Shown one piece after another: positions 48,826 to 61,200 of a stretch of 64,000 bases of DNA; position 1 is the first letter of the stretch; each line of letters opens with the position of its first letter. The stretch lies in contig OX246746.1 in assembly GCA_945910005.1 (NCBI GenBank), positions 27,861,075 to 27,925,074 of the forward strand, in the 5' to 3' direction. The translations under genes and the position numbers were made by a program. Source of the DNA: Isoperla grammatica (lineage: Eukaryota; Arthropoda; Insecta; Plecoptera; Perlodidae). The notes beneath the pieces were generated by a model that was not told the origin of the DNA, did not search any database, and saw nothing but the letters and a program-made list of their open reading frames with translations.

Positions 48826-49725
48826 ATTGTTTATGTTAATAGTTCTTTTAGCTATCCGCATGGCTTGAGAAACAACATAATATAATTATGGTCGCCAGTT
48901 ATGCCTGTATTATGTTTTGGAAGCAAAACGCCAAAGATAAAGTCGTAAGGCAGGGAAATGTTCACAATGTCCATGTGTTTCGTTGTCATCGACTGACAAA
49001 GAAGATGATCTCGTTAATTCGAGTAGAAATGCAACTGTCGATGTTGTTTGTGAGCTTTGTTTACTCGAATAAGTCCTCAATAATTGTACATTTAAATACA
49101 ATATTCGTAGTGATAGTGTAGGATTTGGTTGTCTCTATTTGCCACATGTTATTACCCCTATACTAGACATAGCTATTAATTAGTGTACCAATGTTATTTT
49201 ACATATTATTCATTACGGTATCATCAACTATTCCAGTAAAATGTACATTGTTTTGTACTTCTACAAGACGTCTTGTTTAAATTCTGTTGTCATAATCTGT
49301 GATTGAAGATTTTATTATGTGTAAATACTTACATCCAACAAACTATAAACCAAAGATGCATTATAGAAATGGCGGCGTTCATTAATTTCTTTGTTGTTGA
49401 TGTTCGTGAAGCACTCGGAGCAATGTGGGCTACGTCCGATGAGGTTGTACTCATTACTTGTGTGTAATTATTAATAAACGAATCTACATACATGATTGTG
49501 TTGGTGTGATATTCCACCCTACATAGTTAGTTTTATCCCATGCATCCCATAACCAATTAATTAACCTAGGTTGAAACGATTAAATTAAATTTATGACTTA
49601 GGTTAGATTTTGGTGAGAATTATTTTTGTGAGGTGGGTAGGGGGGCGGGGACATGAGTTTCAAAATTTCGAAAAATTACCTTATGAACAAAGTTTTAAAT
49701 CTATTTTTAATTGTAACTACTTAAC
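48826..49725. other. Intergenic stretch without supported features
   Basis: No recognisable coding, RNA or repeat feature. Confidence 0.35.
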
Positions 49726-49740
49726 ATTGAATTAAAGATG

Positions 49741-49987
49741 CTATCGTGGTTTTCTGGGTATAACTGTGTCAAAAGGTCGAACCAATCCAACGTTTCGCCC
49801 ATATTGCAATGCGCTTCTTCAGGTTTTATAGTTGTTGGTGTCTGTATCAACACTCCACGAAGGTCCCTGAAGTAGCCCATTGCAATATGGGTGAAACGTT
49901 GGATTGGTTCCACCTTTTGACACGGTTATACCCTGTAAACCACGATAGCATAGTTGACTCCGGCCGTGAAAGCCTCCGAAATAGATT
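49741..49987. mobile_element. Inverted-repeat insertion with hammerhead-like motifs
   Basis: ATTGAATTAAAGATG (15 bp) directly flanks the segment at 49726-49740 and 49988-50002, so it inserted with target duplication. Inside and overlapping the left duplicate, arms 49738-49823 and 49866-49951 are inverted copies. The minus-strand reading of the left arm has CTGAAGA, a short stem (gcgcattgcaatatgggc) and GAAAC, the order of hammerhead ribozyme core elements (CUGANGA ... GAAA). The right arm has the mutated CTGAAGT. Such motifs occur in Penelope-like retroelements. Confidence 0.55.
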
Positions 49988-50002
49988 ATTGAATTAAAGA
50001 TG

Positions 50003-52000
50003 GTCGAATATCTTAATTGTGACGGTTGTCTCTTGGAGTTACTTCAGTTCAGACTATTAGATACTCTTAAATTATTAGTTCGTAAAAATAAGAACTGTAA
50101 TGATTACAATGTTTGAAACTTTTTAAATTCACTGTTTATTTCGTACGAAACCACATTATCAACATTGTGTGCTGCGTTATCAAGAATCCAAGGTCCAGGC
50201 TTGTAACAATGACGAAATACTTGTGTATCACCCAGTACCCCACTCTATTAGCGCCAGAGTAGATCTATTGACCAGGCATATAATAATAGGGCGAAGGGTT
50301 CGGGGAAAATGTAATAAATCCGGAAGGAGATATCGGTCATAGCATATAGCAATATCTGCCTTTAATCCGCCATCAGCATTTTGTAGATTACGCCATTGAA
50401 TAGTACGACCGCAGTCCGCAGTCGTATAGTAATAATCCCGATGAGGTCATCACCGTTGTAGTTACTTGATTCAGCGGGTAGGGGGGGGAGGGGGAGGGAG
50501 GGGGGAGGCTCCCCCTCACCCCTCTTCAGGTGACTGACAACAGATATAGACAGTCTCTCCGCAGGGTGGCCACACCAGTTACCAGGGGCTGGTTTCACGA
50601 GAGATTTATTATTTTAATGTTCATTGAGCGCTAATTAGTCCGTGGGCATCAGGTGTGTTCCCTTATTCAAGGTCGCCACACCGGTCTTCGTTGTCCTGTG
50701 ATCGGTCGCCTCTGATCCGCAAAAATAAGGTAAGTATTTCCGACAACGACAGGTCACAAAAATGGCCGTATGAGTATAGCATTATGGTCAATTATAAAAA
50801 ATCCATTAATTGCGTGTTCAGGTGATGTATTTCAAATGAGAATCCTAAAATAGCCATAGAGGAATACTAAATGCACTTTATATACTTTTTGGTGCGTATT
50901 GTGAGTAACAAGATTTATACATTTCATAACGACCACAGTTGCCCGGCCAAAATCTCCGGTCGGCTTGGTCTACCACCCCACGACCGGTCGAATTTGGGAA
51001 CGCGCTTTGGCCTCGACCACGTAGTATAAGTTGTTATCTGTGGTCTCGACCAGCGTCGACCAGACTGAATAACGGAATGGGCTGGTCGGGACCGATCTGA
51101 TCCGACCGACCCGATCCGATCCGATCTGGTCCGGGTCCGATCGTCTAATATGGGAACATACCCATTGTAGCGGAAGTCCCCGAGTGGCTGCGAACACCCA
51201 ACTGTTTTGCAAGTGTCTTCGCACCCGCTTTGGTCCCAGGGGCCATACGTGCCTCTTTGTGACTGAGGAAATTGCCGGCAACCAGAGTCGAACCCTTACA
51301 GTGCTACTCTCTAGCGGCGTTGTGGTACACCTCGGAGACAGTGATCTGTGCTGCGACCTCTACACCAATACTTGAACTAGACTTGAGCGCCACGTTCAAA
51401 GCGTCGGTATTACAGTCACCAGCATGTATCATCGTTCTTCCCTTATCAAGAAGCACTCTTGGCAGCATAATATAATATTGGTACTAAATTAGTCCTACCA
51501 TGGCATCTATCTATCTATGGCATGCGTACCGTAATATAGGATCAAGATTGAACATCATTATTGCTTTTTATATCCCGAGACAGCCTTATAATTGCCTTAC
51601 TACTACAGCCTTACTTCGACTTTCGTCAAAGGGCAGGTATATAAGTTAGATTCTAGTTTTGTAAAGCGTATTGGGATAGCAATATTTTCTACTGGGAGAA
51701 TGCTTTTTGATATATGGACAGAGCTATAAGCGGGTTTCCATAGAAGAAAGCCACACCCTATATAGAGCGGCCAGGGGTAGGGTACGTGCTAGTTCTGCTT
51801 TCTTCATTATAGCAATATAGTGAATATTATCCTGAAACGTCTCTATCTTGTGTTTTATTTACTCTCAATTGTGTTATGTATTACGTTATATGAATCCAAT
51901 AATAAGCTGTCATTTTTTTTTTAAAGTAGTTCAGTAATTAATTATTTATAACTAATATAACGAGGATTTTTAACTTGGGTGTAGACCTATAAGGCAGTGT
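50003..52000. other. Intergenic stretch with GC-rich patches
   Basis: 50461-50530 is G/C-skewed and ends with a cccctcttcaggtgact word also found in the SINE. 51040-51150 is rich in gatccgac words. No gene supported. Confidence 0.35.
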
Positions 52001-52004
52001 GATC

Positions 52005-52738
52005 AATGGATTTATCGGTTTCTATTTCCAATCAGTGAGTGGTCTGCGTTACATATCCTTCAAACACTGTTGTGTCATCAATGGATGTATTGGTTTCTAT
52101 TTCCCATCGTGAGTGATGCGTTATATATCCTTCAAACACTGTGGTGTGATCAATGGATGTATTGGTTTCTATTACCCATCGGTGAGTGATCTGCGTTATA
52201 TCCTTCAAACACTGTGGTGTGATCAATGGATGTATTGGTTTCTATTTCCCATCGATGAGTGATCTGCGTTATATATCCTTCAAACACTGTGGTGTGATCA
52301 ATGGATGTATTGGTTTCTATTTCCCATCGGTGAGTGATGCGTTATATATCCTTCAAACACTGTGGTGTGATCAATGGATGTATTGGTTTCTTTTTCCCAT
52401 CGTGAGTGATGCGTTATATATCCTTCAAACACTGTGGTGTGATCAATGGATGTATTGGTTTCTATTTCCCATCGGTGAGTGATCTGCGTTATATATCCTT
52501 CAAACACTGTGGTGTGATCAATGGATGTATTGGTTTCTTTTTCCCATCGTTGAGTGATGCGTTATATATCCTTCAAACACTGTGGTGTGATCAATGGATG
52601 TATTGGTTTCTATTTCCCATCGGTGAGTGATCTGCGTTATATATCCTTCAAACACTGTGGTGTGATCAATGGATGTATTGGTTTCTATCTCCCATCGGTG
52701 AGTGATGCGTTATATATCCTTCAAACACTGTGGGGCGA
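52005..52738 (+). repeat. 10-copy ~74-bp tandem repeat
   Basis: caaacactg recurs 10 times with 70-75 bp spacing. Each unit reads gatcaatggatgtattgg, tttctatttcccatcg, then gtgagtgatctgcgttatat. Length changes of 1-3 bp between units mean no constant frame, so it is non-coding. Confidence 0.9.
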
Positions 52739-52861
52739 TCTAAAATGTTAAAGCGATCGAACCCAAAGTTCGTCAATCCCCATATGGAGGTTCATTAAAC
52801 CTATTTGGAATCATTGGAGTTCAACAAGCGTTCTCTAAGAGATTTATAGACTCATAGATCG

Positions 52862-52980
52862 AACAGCCCTCGGACATTCCTTTCCAAGGATTCCGAATGC
52901 CGCAATACCTAGTTAGTACTTAATTACCTGAAGAAGGATATGGATTGTACCTGGAAATAGGTTTTCCACGAAAAATTTTA
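52862..52980 (+). mobile_element. SINE 3' fragment
   Basis: agccctcggacattcctttcc, cctagttagta and tccacgaaaaatttt match the 3' half of the SINE. The tRNA head is absent. Confidence 0.55.
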
Positions 52981-53867
52981 AACAACGATTAACACGAAAA
53001 CAGATATTCCCGAAATAAATATTAAGACTTTGAATACGAAATTCAAGGCACTAATTTGTTCTTTCGTTAAATTTGTTAATTTCAATTTTCATTAGTGGAG
53101 TAACTTGAAGAAAATATAATAAAATGGAAATAATCCGTGGCTCGCATACCTTGGCCCAGAGCACGTTAGTTCCACACCACAAAGTGCGTCCCTAGCTCGT
53201 CTATCGGGGGGGGGGGGGGGGGGGGGGAGGGGAGGGGGGGGTGCATCGTCTATCAGGTGATATGTTCTATTTCGTGTTCAGTAAATGCCAATAACAGCTG
53301 TTGGCGGGTGGTGGCGAATCAAGGGGTTGTGGTCAGCCCCCTGGATCTATGCAATCTGCAAAACACTGTGGTCACGCCGTTCAATCGGACAACGGACAAC
53401 CCATCCCAGACATTTCTAAACGTGCGCGGGCCAAATAGCCGCACGGACTGGTCTGGTTCAGAGAGGGGAAACTATCGTTGAGTGTGAACACTCCCCGACT
53501 AGTTTCAGAGGCAATTGGTTACAACGATGGGACGCTACATTGGTAAACTTGATATAACACTAACTCTACAACTTTGCAAATTGAGTTAAATTAAAAATAA
53601 ACATGAAGTAATTACAAGACACTACACGAATGTAAAAGATAAAGATAATGATTAATATTAATGTTTTTAATAAGTTTTTTCGGGTTTATACTGATATTTA
53701 TTGTAGTTCATTTATTGTTTGTTTAAGCTAGAGTATACATTATTTATAAGTTATAAGCCAAGACGTTAATTGTTAATTTACAATGTATTGTTTGAATTGA
53801 AGTCTTATCATGTTGTGAAGCTATGTGAGTGAAGTCCGTGCGCAGATTAGCGACAGTTATACGAATC

Positions 53868-53943
53868 TAAGTGGGATTCGAACCCAAGCTCATTTGTTCC
53901 ACAATACCCAGGCCTCCAACTCAGCCATACGAGTCCTCGCGGA
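53868..53943 (-). repeat. tRNA-like sequence (Leu/Ser-like), probable SINE head or tRNA pseudogene
   Basis: On the minus strand, box A TGGCTGAGTTGG (53927-53916) and box B GGTTCGAATCC (53883-53873) are well formed and spaced with room for a long variable arm. The acceptor arms do not pair convincingly, so a functional tRNA is not claimed. Confidence 0.45.
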
Positions 53944-54479
53944 CGGCTTCCATAAGCTCAGAAATGAACACAAGGTTTGAGTCCTCAAGAGCACATGTAA
54001 TTCGCTCCAAACTTTCAACTTTTGAAGGGACACTTTGTAATTAATTAACTGCAGAACTCGACATGTAGACGAAATAATTGAAGTCTGGTTGTGAAGTCCA
54101 AACTGACGCTTTGGAGCTTCATTATAGGACTCGGTACAGTCGGTCCCAATTGAAAAATGTTATTTCGTGCGCCTAAGCACTTACCAAACTTAAAATGCTT
54201 TTGTAAAAAAAACTCTCAACTCAATATACAGACAGTAGGCTACAATTCAGTTGGTAGATGTTAAAAACTACATTTGAAGCAAAAAACAATTTTCTGATTT
54301 TAAAAGCTAACTAAAAGGGAATGTAAGCTTTAAGAAAAATCTTCTGGAGAAAAGGGATTTTTTTCATCAATATCTGTTTTTCTGCTTAATTTTGCAAACA
54401 TACATTATCCATCTAACTCATAAATTGTATGTCAGATTTGAATGTAAGACCACTGTGCAATGTATTTCTCTTTCATTCA

Positions 54480-54838
54480 GATGCCTCGTGCCGGGTACTC
54501 GAATTCTGGTGTCGGGTACATTATGGTGAAGGCGCCGGGTACTTGATGCGTAGTGCCGGGTACTTGATGCCTCGTGCCGAGTACCCGAAGTCTGGTGTCG
54601 GGTACATAGTGGTGGAGGCTCGGGTACTTGATACGTCGTGCCGGGTACTTGATGCGTAGTACCGGGTACTTGATGCCTCGTGCCGGGTACCCAAAGGCTT
54701 GTGTCGGGTACATTATGGTGAAGGCGCCGGGATGCGTAGTGCCGGGTACTTGATGCGTAGTACCGGGTACTTGATGCCTCGTTCCGGGTACCCGAAGTCT
54801 TGTGTCGGGTACATTATGGTGGAGGCGCCGGGTATTTG
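54480..54838. repeat. GGGTAC-rich imperfect tandem array
   Basis: Short modules (gccgggtacttgatgc, cgaagtctggtgtcgggtac, attatggtgaaggc) recur with a basic step of about 20-25 bp, grouped into a larger unit of roughly 130-140 bp present nearly three times. Confidence 0.85.
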
Positions 54839-54849
54839 AAGTAACTACG

Positions 54850-55655
54850 CTTCTATTTCTGACCAGCCATATAACTTCGACCAGCGATGAAGAACATTAG
54901 TAGGGGGTAAATGGGGATACTGGAACAGTGGTGGATCTCGCTTTAACATTGTAGTCCCATAAGAGATCCACCACCGTGGTGGTGGATCTCATGGTGGATC
55001 TCGTGACCTACTTTCACTACCTCAACATACCTAACCTAACCTAACACAGCTATAGGACTATACCAAACCTAATCTTAACCTAAACTAGCCCTGCCAAAGG
55101 GCATAACCACCACTTTTCAACCAATGCACCTATCCAGCCCTAAGAGTAAATAAGCTCATCTAGCCTAACAAAAAGACCTTACCTAACCCAACCTTCCTAA
55201 TGGAATCATAAGTATGGCAGCCACTATTGGTATTTAATCTTGTATGTGCATTATCGCGATAAACTATTGGTATACAAACGTAAAGCGTAATGCCGAAATT
55301 TCAAAGGGTCCTATACATGTCATTTCATTTACTACTATAGTGTATCGTAAACAGCCAACAAACAGCTCCAAAGTCAGGCGACATTATGGAATGTCACTGT
55401 TGATGTTTACGTAGTTTACGAACATTGTTACAAACACGACAAATCACCCCACCTTATCTCGTAAATGTGTGCGTTCTATCGTGATTAATGATTATTATTG
55501 TCAGGTAGTGTTGCAGTGAATTAAAGTGCCACGTGTGTCTGCATGAACTTTTAAAGTTAACAATGCAAATGTAATGAATGCGTAACAAATAATCAAGTGA
55601 CTGAATATTATAGAAACACTTTCTTGGATGGAACATATTTGACTGAAAACCGTAA
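54850..55655. other. Intergenic stretch
   Basis: Contains a near-palindromic gagatccaccaccgtgg cluster (54936-55005) and a C/A-rich run with three CCTAA units (55030-55045). Nothing coding supported. Confidence 0.35.
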
Positions 55656-55659
55656 ATTT

Positions 55660-55810
55660 CAAACTCCAACCCCGACAGGGAATTGAACTGGTACCACTTA
55701 GTGGGCGGGCCTCTTGACTACAAGCACAAGGACTCACGCCGCCAGGCGGTTGGGGCGCAAGTCCTAAGCGTATATGCCACCTAGGAGCGTGGGTTCGAAT
55801 CCCGTATAAG
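55660..55810. repeat. Two tRNA-like fragments in divergent arrangement
   Basis: Minus strand 55735-55663: box A TAGTCAAGAGG and a box-B-like AGTTCAATTCC. Plus strand 55740-55810: box B GGTTCGAATCC with a weak box A. Both look like heads of tRNA-derived repeats rather than functional tRNA genes, since acceptor stems are not evident. Confidence 0.35.
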
Positions 55811-56362
55811 CCATGGGTTATTGGAATTATCCTTCATCTTCATATATCACCCCATATCGAATAGAATGATAGCGATAATTAGGCCTGTCAACGGGTACCC
55901 ACCCGTTGATAAAAATCCGCGTAATTATCCACGCCTTCGGGTACCCGTTTGGCTGTCTGCACGCCTCATTTGTAATTCTTAAACTACCGCACCGATAGGG
56001 GCTTGATAATTAATTAGTAATAGAGATCGCGCTCGTTCTTGAGTCGTGCCTGCCTACGTTTGAACTATAATCTAACTTCGTTATAAGATGCTTGAAAATT
56101 ATGAAAATCTACTTGAAAATAAGTTTTTCAATTCTACTTCACCCTTCAACTATCTACAAATTTTAAAATATAGGCCTAAAGGTATCAGAATACACGATTC
56201 TAAAAACGACGGGTACCCAGGGAGGCATTTCACAATATTTCCCAGTCCTTGCAATAATAGAGACGTAAAGCAACAACAATAGGCATTACCTGGGCCTGCC
56301 GATTATAATATCAACGTCCACGTAATGTTTACAACTATTTCCATAACAGCAATTTGTTCTCT

Positions 56363-56562
56363 NNNNNNNNNNNNNNNNNNNNNNNNNNNNNNNNNNNNNN
56401 NNNNNNNNNNNNNNNNNNNNNNNNNNNNNNNNNNNNNNNNNNNNNNNNNNNNNNNNNNNNNNNNNNNNNNNNNNNNNNNNNNNNNNNNNNNNNNNNNNNN
56501 NNNNNNNNNNNNNNNNNNNNNNNNNNNNNNNNNNNNNNNNNNNNNNNNNNNNNNNNNNNNNN
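56363..56562. other. Assembly gap (200 N)
   Basis: Exactly 200 undetermined bases, a conventional scaffold-gap length, so the true distance is unknown. Confidence 0.99.
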
Positions 56563-56839
56563 ACAGTAATTTGCGTTAAAACAGTAATATAATAAGTCGA
56601 AAAAACAAGATTACTACGTCCATGGAAAACATGTTAAGTAAGACTTAATTTTAATAAAAGTCTTTAAAATGTTTGCTGAACACTAAAAATTTCACCTTAT
56701 TGTCTCTTTAAACCTCTTGTAATTGGGAGAAAGGTGGAGGGGAAAAGATCATTGAGCTACAGCCCTTCTTTCTTACCACTTGCATCACTGGATCTGGCAC
56801 CAATTGGTGTGACGTCATACATATGAGGTCCGGTTTCTC

Positions 56840-57965
56840 CGATACAAAACTTATGGCCCGTCTACCAAGATTTAACAAAATTTGTAATGTCATTACTGCG
56901 GAATTTCTCAATTAACAGTATAACACAAAGATTTCACCCGTAATACCAAACAAACTTTAACGTTTAGATAAACATATAATAAGACTTACATTTTTATGCA
57001 ATTCATACAACAAAGTAAATAAGTTGTTGATATTGATTACTTGGGTATCGAATTCAGTGAGCGCAATTATTTTTGAGCCGTTCATTTGTGGAAATACAAT
57101 AAAGTCGATCCTTTGCTGATTTTCCAACGACTCTCGCGCGTCTTTCGAGAGTCATCAGAGGCAACACTACCTTCAGATTATTATACTATTTGAGTGTTCC
57201 AAGGCAAGATCAAATTTTTTCTCTTGTATATACTGTTTAGAATATAAAGCCCCAACCGCAATTGTCGGTATCGGGATCGCAATCGCAATTAAGAAATCAT
57301 AGAAGAGTTAACCTACATGGTTCTAATGGCGCTGTTCACAATAAAATCTTTATGTCGGAATGATTTAGCATAAGAAAATGTACGGTAACGATCCATCCCG
57401 ACCCCGATTATGATCACGAATATGAATATGAATACGAGAATATGGAATATGAAAAAATAAATAACAATTGCTTTGTATTTTTATGGAGGGCATTGACTGC
57501 ATCGTTTATACATTGGTCTAGAGACAAATCTTATGAAGAGCTGCTATGCAATATGCATGCTTAGTACATCAAAAGCAAATACTAAAATACCACTGTAGTA
57601 AGTTGATGGTGATTAAAATGGGCTATCAACAACAGCAAAATAAAAAAACTAAAACATTTTAAACGGAGTGGCATGGTTATAAACGCCCTACAATCCAGTT
57701 GAACCAAACATGACTGTTGCTTGAGCAGCAAAAATAATTTTCTCACCAACCCAATCAAGTGGCCATATTATTGTTGTGTAATTAACAAATCAAGATTCAC
57801 TAAGCTTCTACATCGGGTCAAGACAATAACCTATCATAACAGTACCTCAAGCAAAAGATGATGCCGCACGTAGAGTCAGCTAACCATGAGAATTATACCA
57901 TCATTGCCTGGTGAATCACTGCAAAGTGAATCTTGGTAGACGGGCCTAGAATTTTGTATCGGATT
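56840..57965. repeat. Inverted ~35-bp repeat pair
   Basis: 56840-56880 read in reverse (aatcttggtagacgggcc, then ttttgtatcgg) matches 57918-57958 on the plus strand. A third partial gggtattttgtatcggag occurs at 58205. They could be ends of a transposon or two solo fragments; no interior coding found. Confidence 0.4.
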
Positions 57966-58225
57966 ATATTATTGGCGGTGTTTAACGACGTACTCGACCT
58001 CTTAGGTCATATGACGTCTTCCGAATCAGGTCCATCTATACATCGCGAGGTGGTCAATCGTCATAAAGGGAGTCCAGCAAGGGAGGGCAGGGACAAGTGG
58101 GAGAATAAATCATCAGTGGGATAGTGGGGGTGAGGGAATATCACTGGGTCTCCTTTCGTCACCTCTTACGACCAGCAGGGTCACTCTGGGCTTATTCTAA
58201 CCCAAGCCGTGACGGGTATTTTGTA

Positions 58226-61200
58226 TCGGAGTAATCGAATCTCATATCTATGAAGTCACATCAATTAAATTGGGTAAACATTAAAACATTAAAATTGAAT
58301 TTACAAGGCGCTCTTTTACTAACCCCCCCCCCCCCCCCCCCCCCCACCTCCTCACCAATATATTAGCCAAGTACTAGGGCACATTTTCTTTTATCGCCTT
58401 GTTAAAGTACTTTTCCTAAAAACGACGTATTAATATCTTTCGATTGATACGTTTAACGAAACATCTGCATCCCCCCCCCCCCATCCCCTAGGAAAATGTT
58501 TTATTTTTTTTCTCCCGGAGATACCGATAATAAAACCCACGTATCGGCAGCTGTCTTTTGATACCCATAATGCATACATTCAAATATGTATTCCTTTTAA
58601 ACATCGCTAATTAATGTATTCATTAATTATGCTGATTTATCATACGAATATTACTTTTATTTCGGTAAACTTTCTACAGTAGTTTCATATGTTACTTCTT
58701 ATGTATTTGCAACTATCGACTATATATTTCATAATACCAATTATACACGGGAACCATTTTATTACAAATGTTATTATATTGATATTAATTAATTAATGCT
58801 TGCTGAATTATCTATATACAGGTTTTGAATGTTGTTCTTATTACAAAAGGCTTTACTTAATGTATTTAATATACAATATCAGAAAAATCTTTGAAAATAA
58901 GGATTATATAAGCATTAATTAATGTTAGCAAATTAATTAATTACGTTAATTAGGGGGGTCGGACGGCGGTAAACTTTCTTCGGAATATAAAGGTATACAT
59001 AGCCTACAACTTCTGATAAAAAAAAATTCTGTACCAATTAATTCCGGGTAAAATTGCTATTTGACTGGGGTATTAGTACACTGCCCCGTTCATGTGCAAA
59101 CAATTCAAACGTGTTCTTACTGAGTTCTTAGGATGGGAGGAACAACCTAACATTGATAAAAATACAATTGGATAGTAGAATAAAGAATTTCCTCTTTGTA
59201 TTCTAGATCGTCTTCATACATTCACGACTAATTACGTTGCCGAGGTAATTAGGCGGACGAATACACAACTAGAGTGTCTCTATACACTGGTTTTCTAGTC
59301 AATTAGACCACTTCGGATACCTTCGTTGGTCTTCGGGTGATCAATTGTCTATGTCTATATCCAGCACCTACTTCTTATAAGCACATGGTCGCCGTTTTAC
59401 CAGTACTGTTGCTGACTAAATAATAAAGTTCATTTTTTATTAATTATCTAACTGCTAAACTGATTCATTCAAATATATATTCATTTTTTTTTCTTTTTGT
59501 TGTTTGTATGTTTCCCGTTTTGTCACTAGTCACATCTTTGGAAGTCTTTGCTGCAGATTGATGTTATGTTATTTGGTGATGGCGGATTTTGGATTTTTTG
59601 CAGCTCAAAAAGTTAATAATAAATAACTGTCTGCGACTGTGAAAGATTTAAACGTGTGTTAGTTAAGTGTTGATTACGCAAACTATTCATCATGGCTACT
59701 TTACTAGATTATCAATGTGTTTATCATGGTATTATTCGTCAATATTGGATATTATTGATTTCTACGAAACCTGAAAAGACATACAGACATACAATACAAC
59801 AAAGACATAGAAAAGACAGCTGCATTCAGAAAAAAAGCTGCTGTCAAAGCGCGACACGTTTTCATTTTTATCGTTTCAAAGTTTCCGCTTCAAAGAAGTT
59901 GTGCTTACATCTCTAAGAAACTAGAGCGTACTGAGGAAGAAAGTATTTCCAATCTAAAATCGATCAGAACTTCTAAAAGGAGCATTTACCAATACTTCCA
60001 CATAAGATATACTGATCAAAATGAGTAGGGTGCACTTGACAGTCATTTATCATTCAGTTGTCAAACTGATGAATATTTACCGGCTTGAGCTTATGGAGAA
60101 ACAGTTTCTTTTAGTTTTTCCGGAACTACTTCACGAACCGCCGTGTAGACGGGTTTTTAATACAGCTCTGTTTTTTATGCGTGTTCACCCTTTATATGTC
60201 AAACGCAGTAGATCTTTTCATTACTTGGAGTTAATTGTCTTTTAAGTTAGACCTGTATTCGCGCTAAGTAGGTCGAGTAGTTCTCGTCACTAGTTTGTAC
60301 AACTTGGTAAATGGAAGCTGGTTTTAGAGAGCAACGCTGAATCGTGTGGTGGGAGACTATTGTGTTGTCCGAGCAAGCGTCACTCGAGCGTCGTTCATAA
60401 TATTATACACAGTGGTTTATGCCATTTGATGCAATGCAAATGAAACAATACCGTACAAATAAAGAAGAAAAAATCAATCATATTATATATATACGCTGAG
60501 ACTTGGTAAACTTGTGCGGGGAAGTAGCAGTGTTAGAAATTGCCTTGAAAGAAGAAAATTCATAGCATATGTATACTGGCACGTCTTCATAGCCGAACCA
60601 CAAATCAAAACTACATATTTTAGGTTACATGTGTAAAATAAGCGATATCTATAAAAAATACGTATCGGTATAGTAGTATATAGTATTACATATAACATAT
60701 TAATATTATTGAGTCTGTTCAATTGGCATTTCCTACTATGGAAATAACTTACATCTTGGCGGTTTTGGCTTCTGAGATTCTAAAATATTTCTTTAAAACT
60801 GGTTTTCCCTATGGTGGCTGTGTATAATAGCATAGCTGTTAATCAGGTGGAGTTAACCTGTGATACTTGACGTCATTGCTGGTCCTATGGAGGATTGTTT
60901 TAAGCCCCTTGAAGAGCTGGAAAAAAAAAGGAAAAAATGAAATAATGAAAACCCCTTGAGGTGTTCCCAGCGGTGAAAAGTGAGCCCGTGACCTCAGCCA
61001 GGCAAGACTATCGAGTCACTGATTTCTGAGAGAGCTGCTATCGCTAAATCAAGCCACGGTCGATTAATCGCTTTTATCCGTCATCAAAATGTTAAACCTG
61101 AATGATTTGTTCTTTCTGATGTTGTATAAATCAAAGTTATTGCGCTTTTACTTGGATCAGATATCCGCGTTTCTTTGAACCGAACTGCAACGCAACGATT

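Noticed and set aside
55030..55045. CCTAACCTAACCTAAC, like the arthropod telomere repeat
   Set aside because: Only three units in a C/A-rich stretch; too short to be an interstitial telomere.
59692..60245. Two plus-strand frames of 74 codons
   Set aside because: No similarity, no splice-consistent extension, and ordinary length for chance frames.
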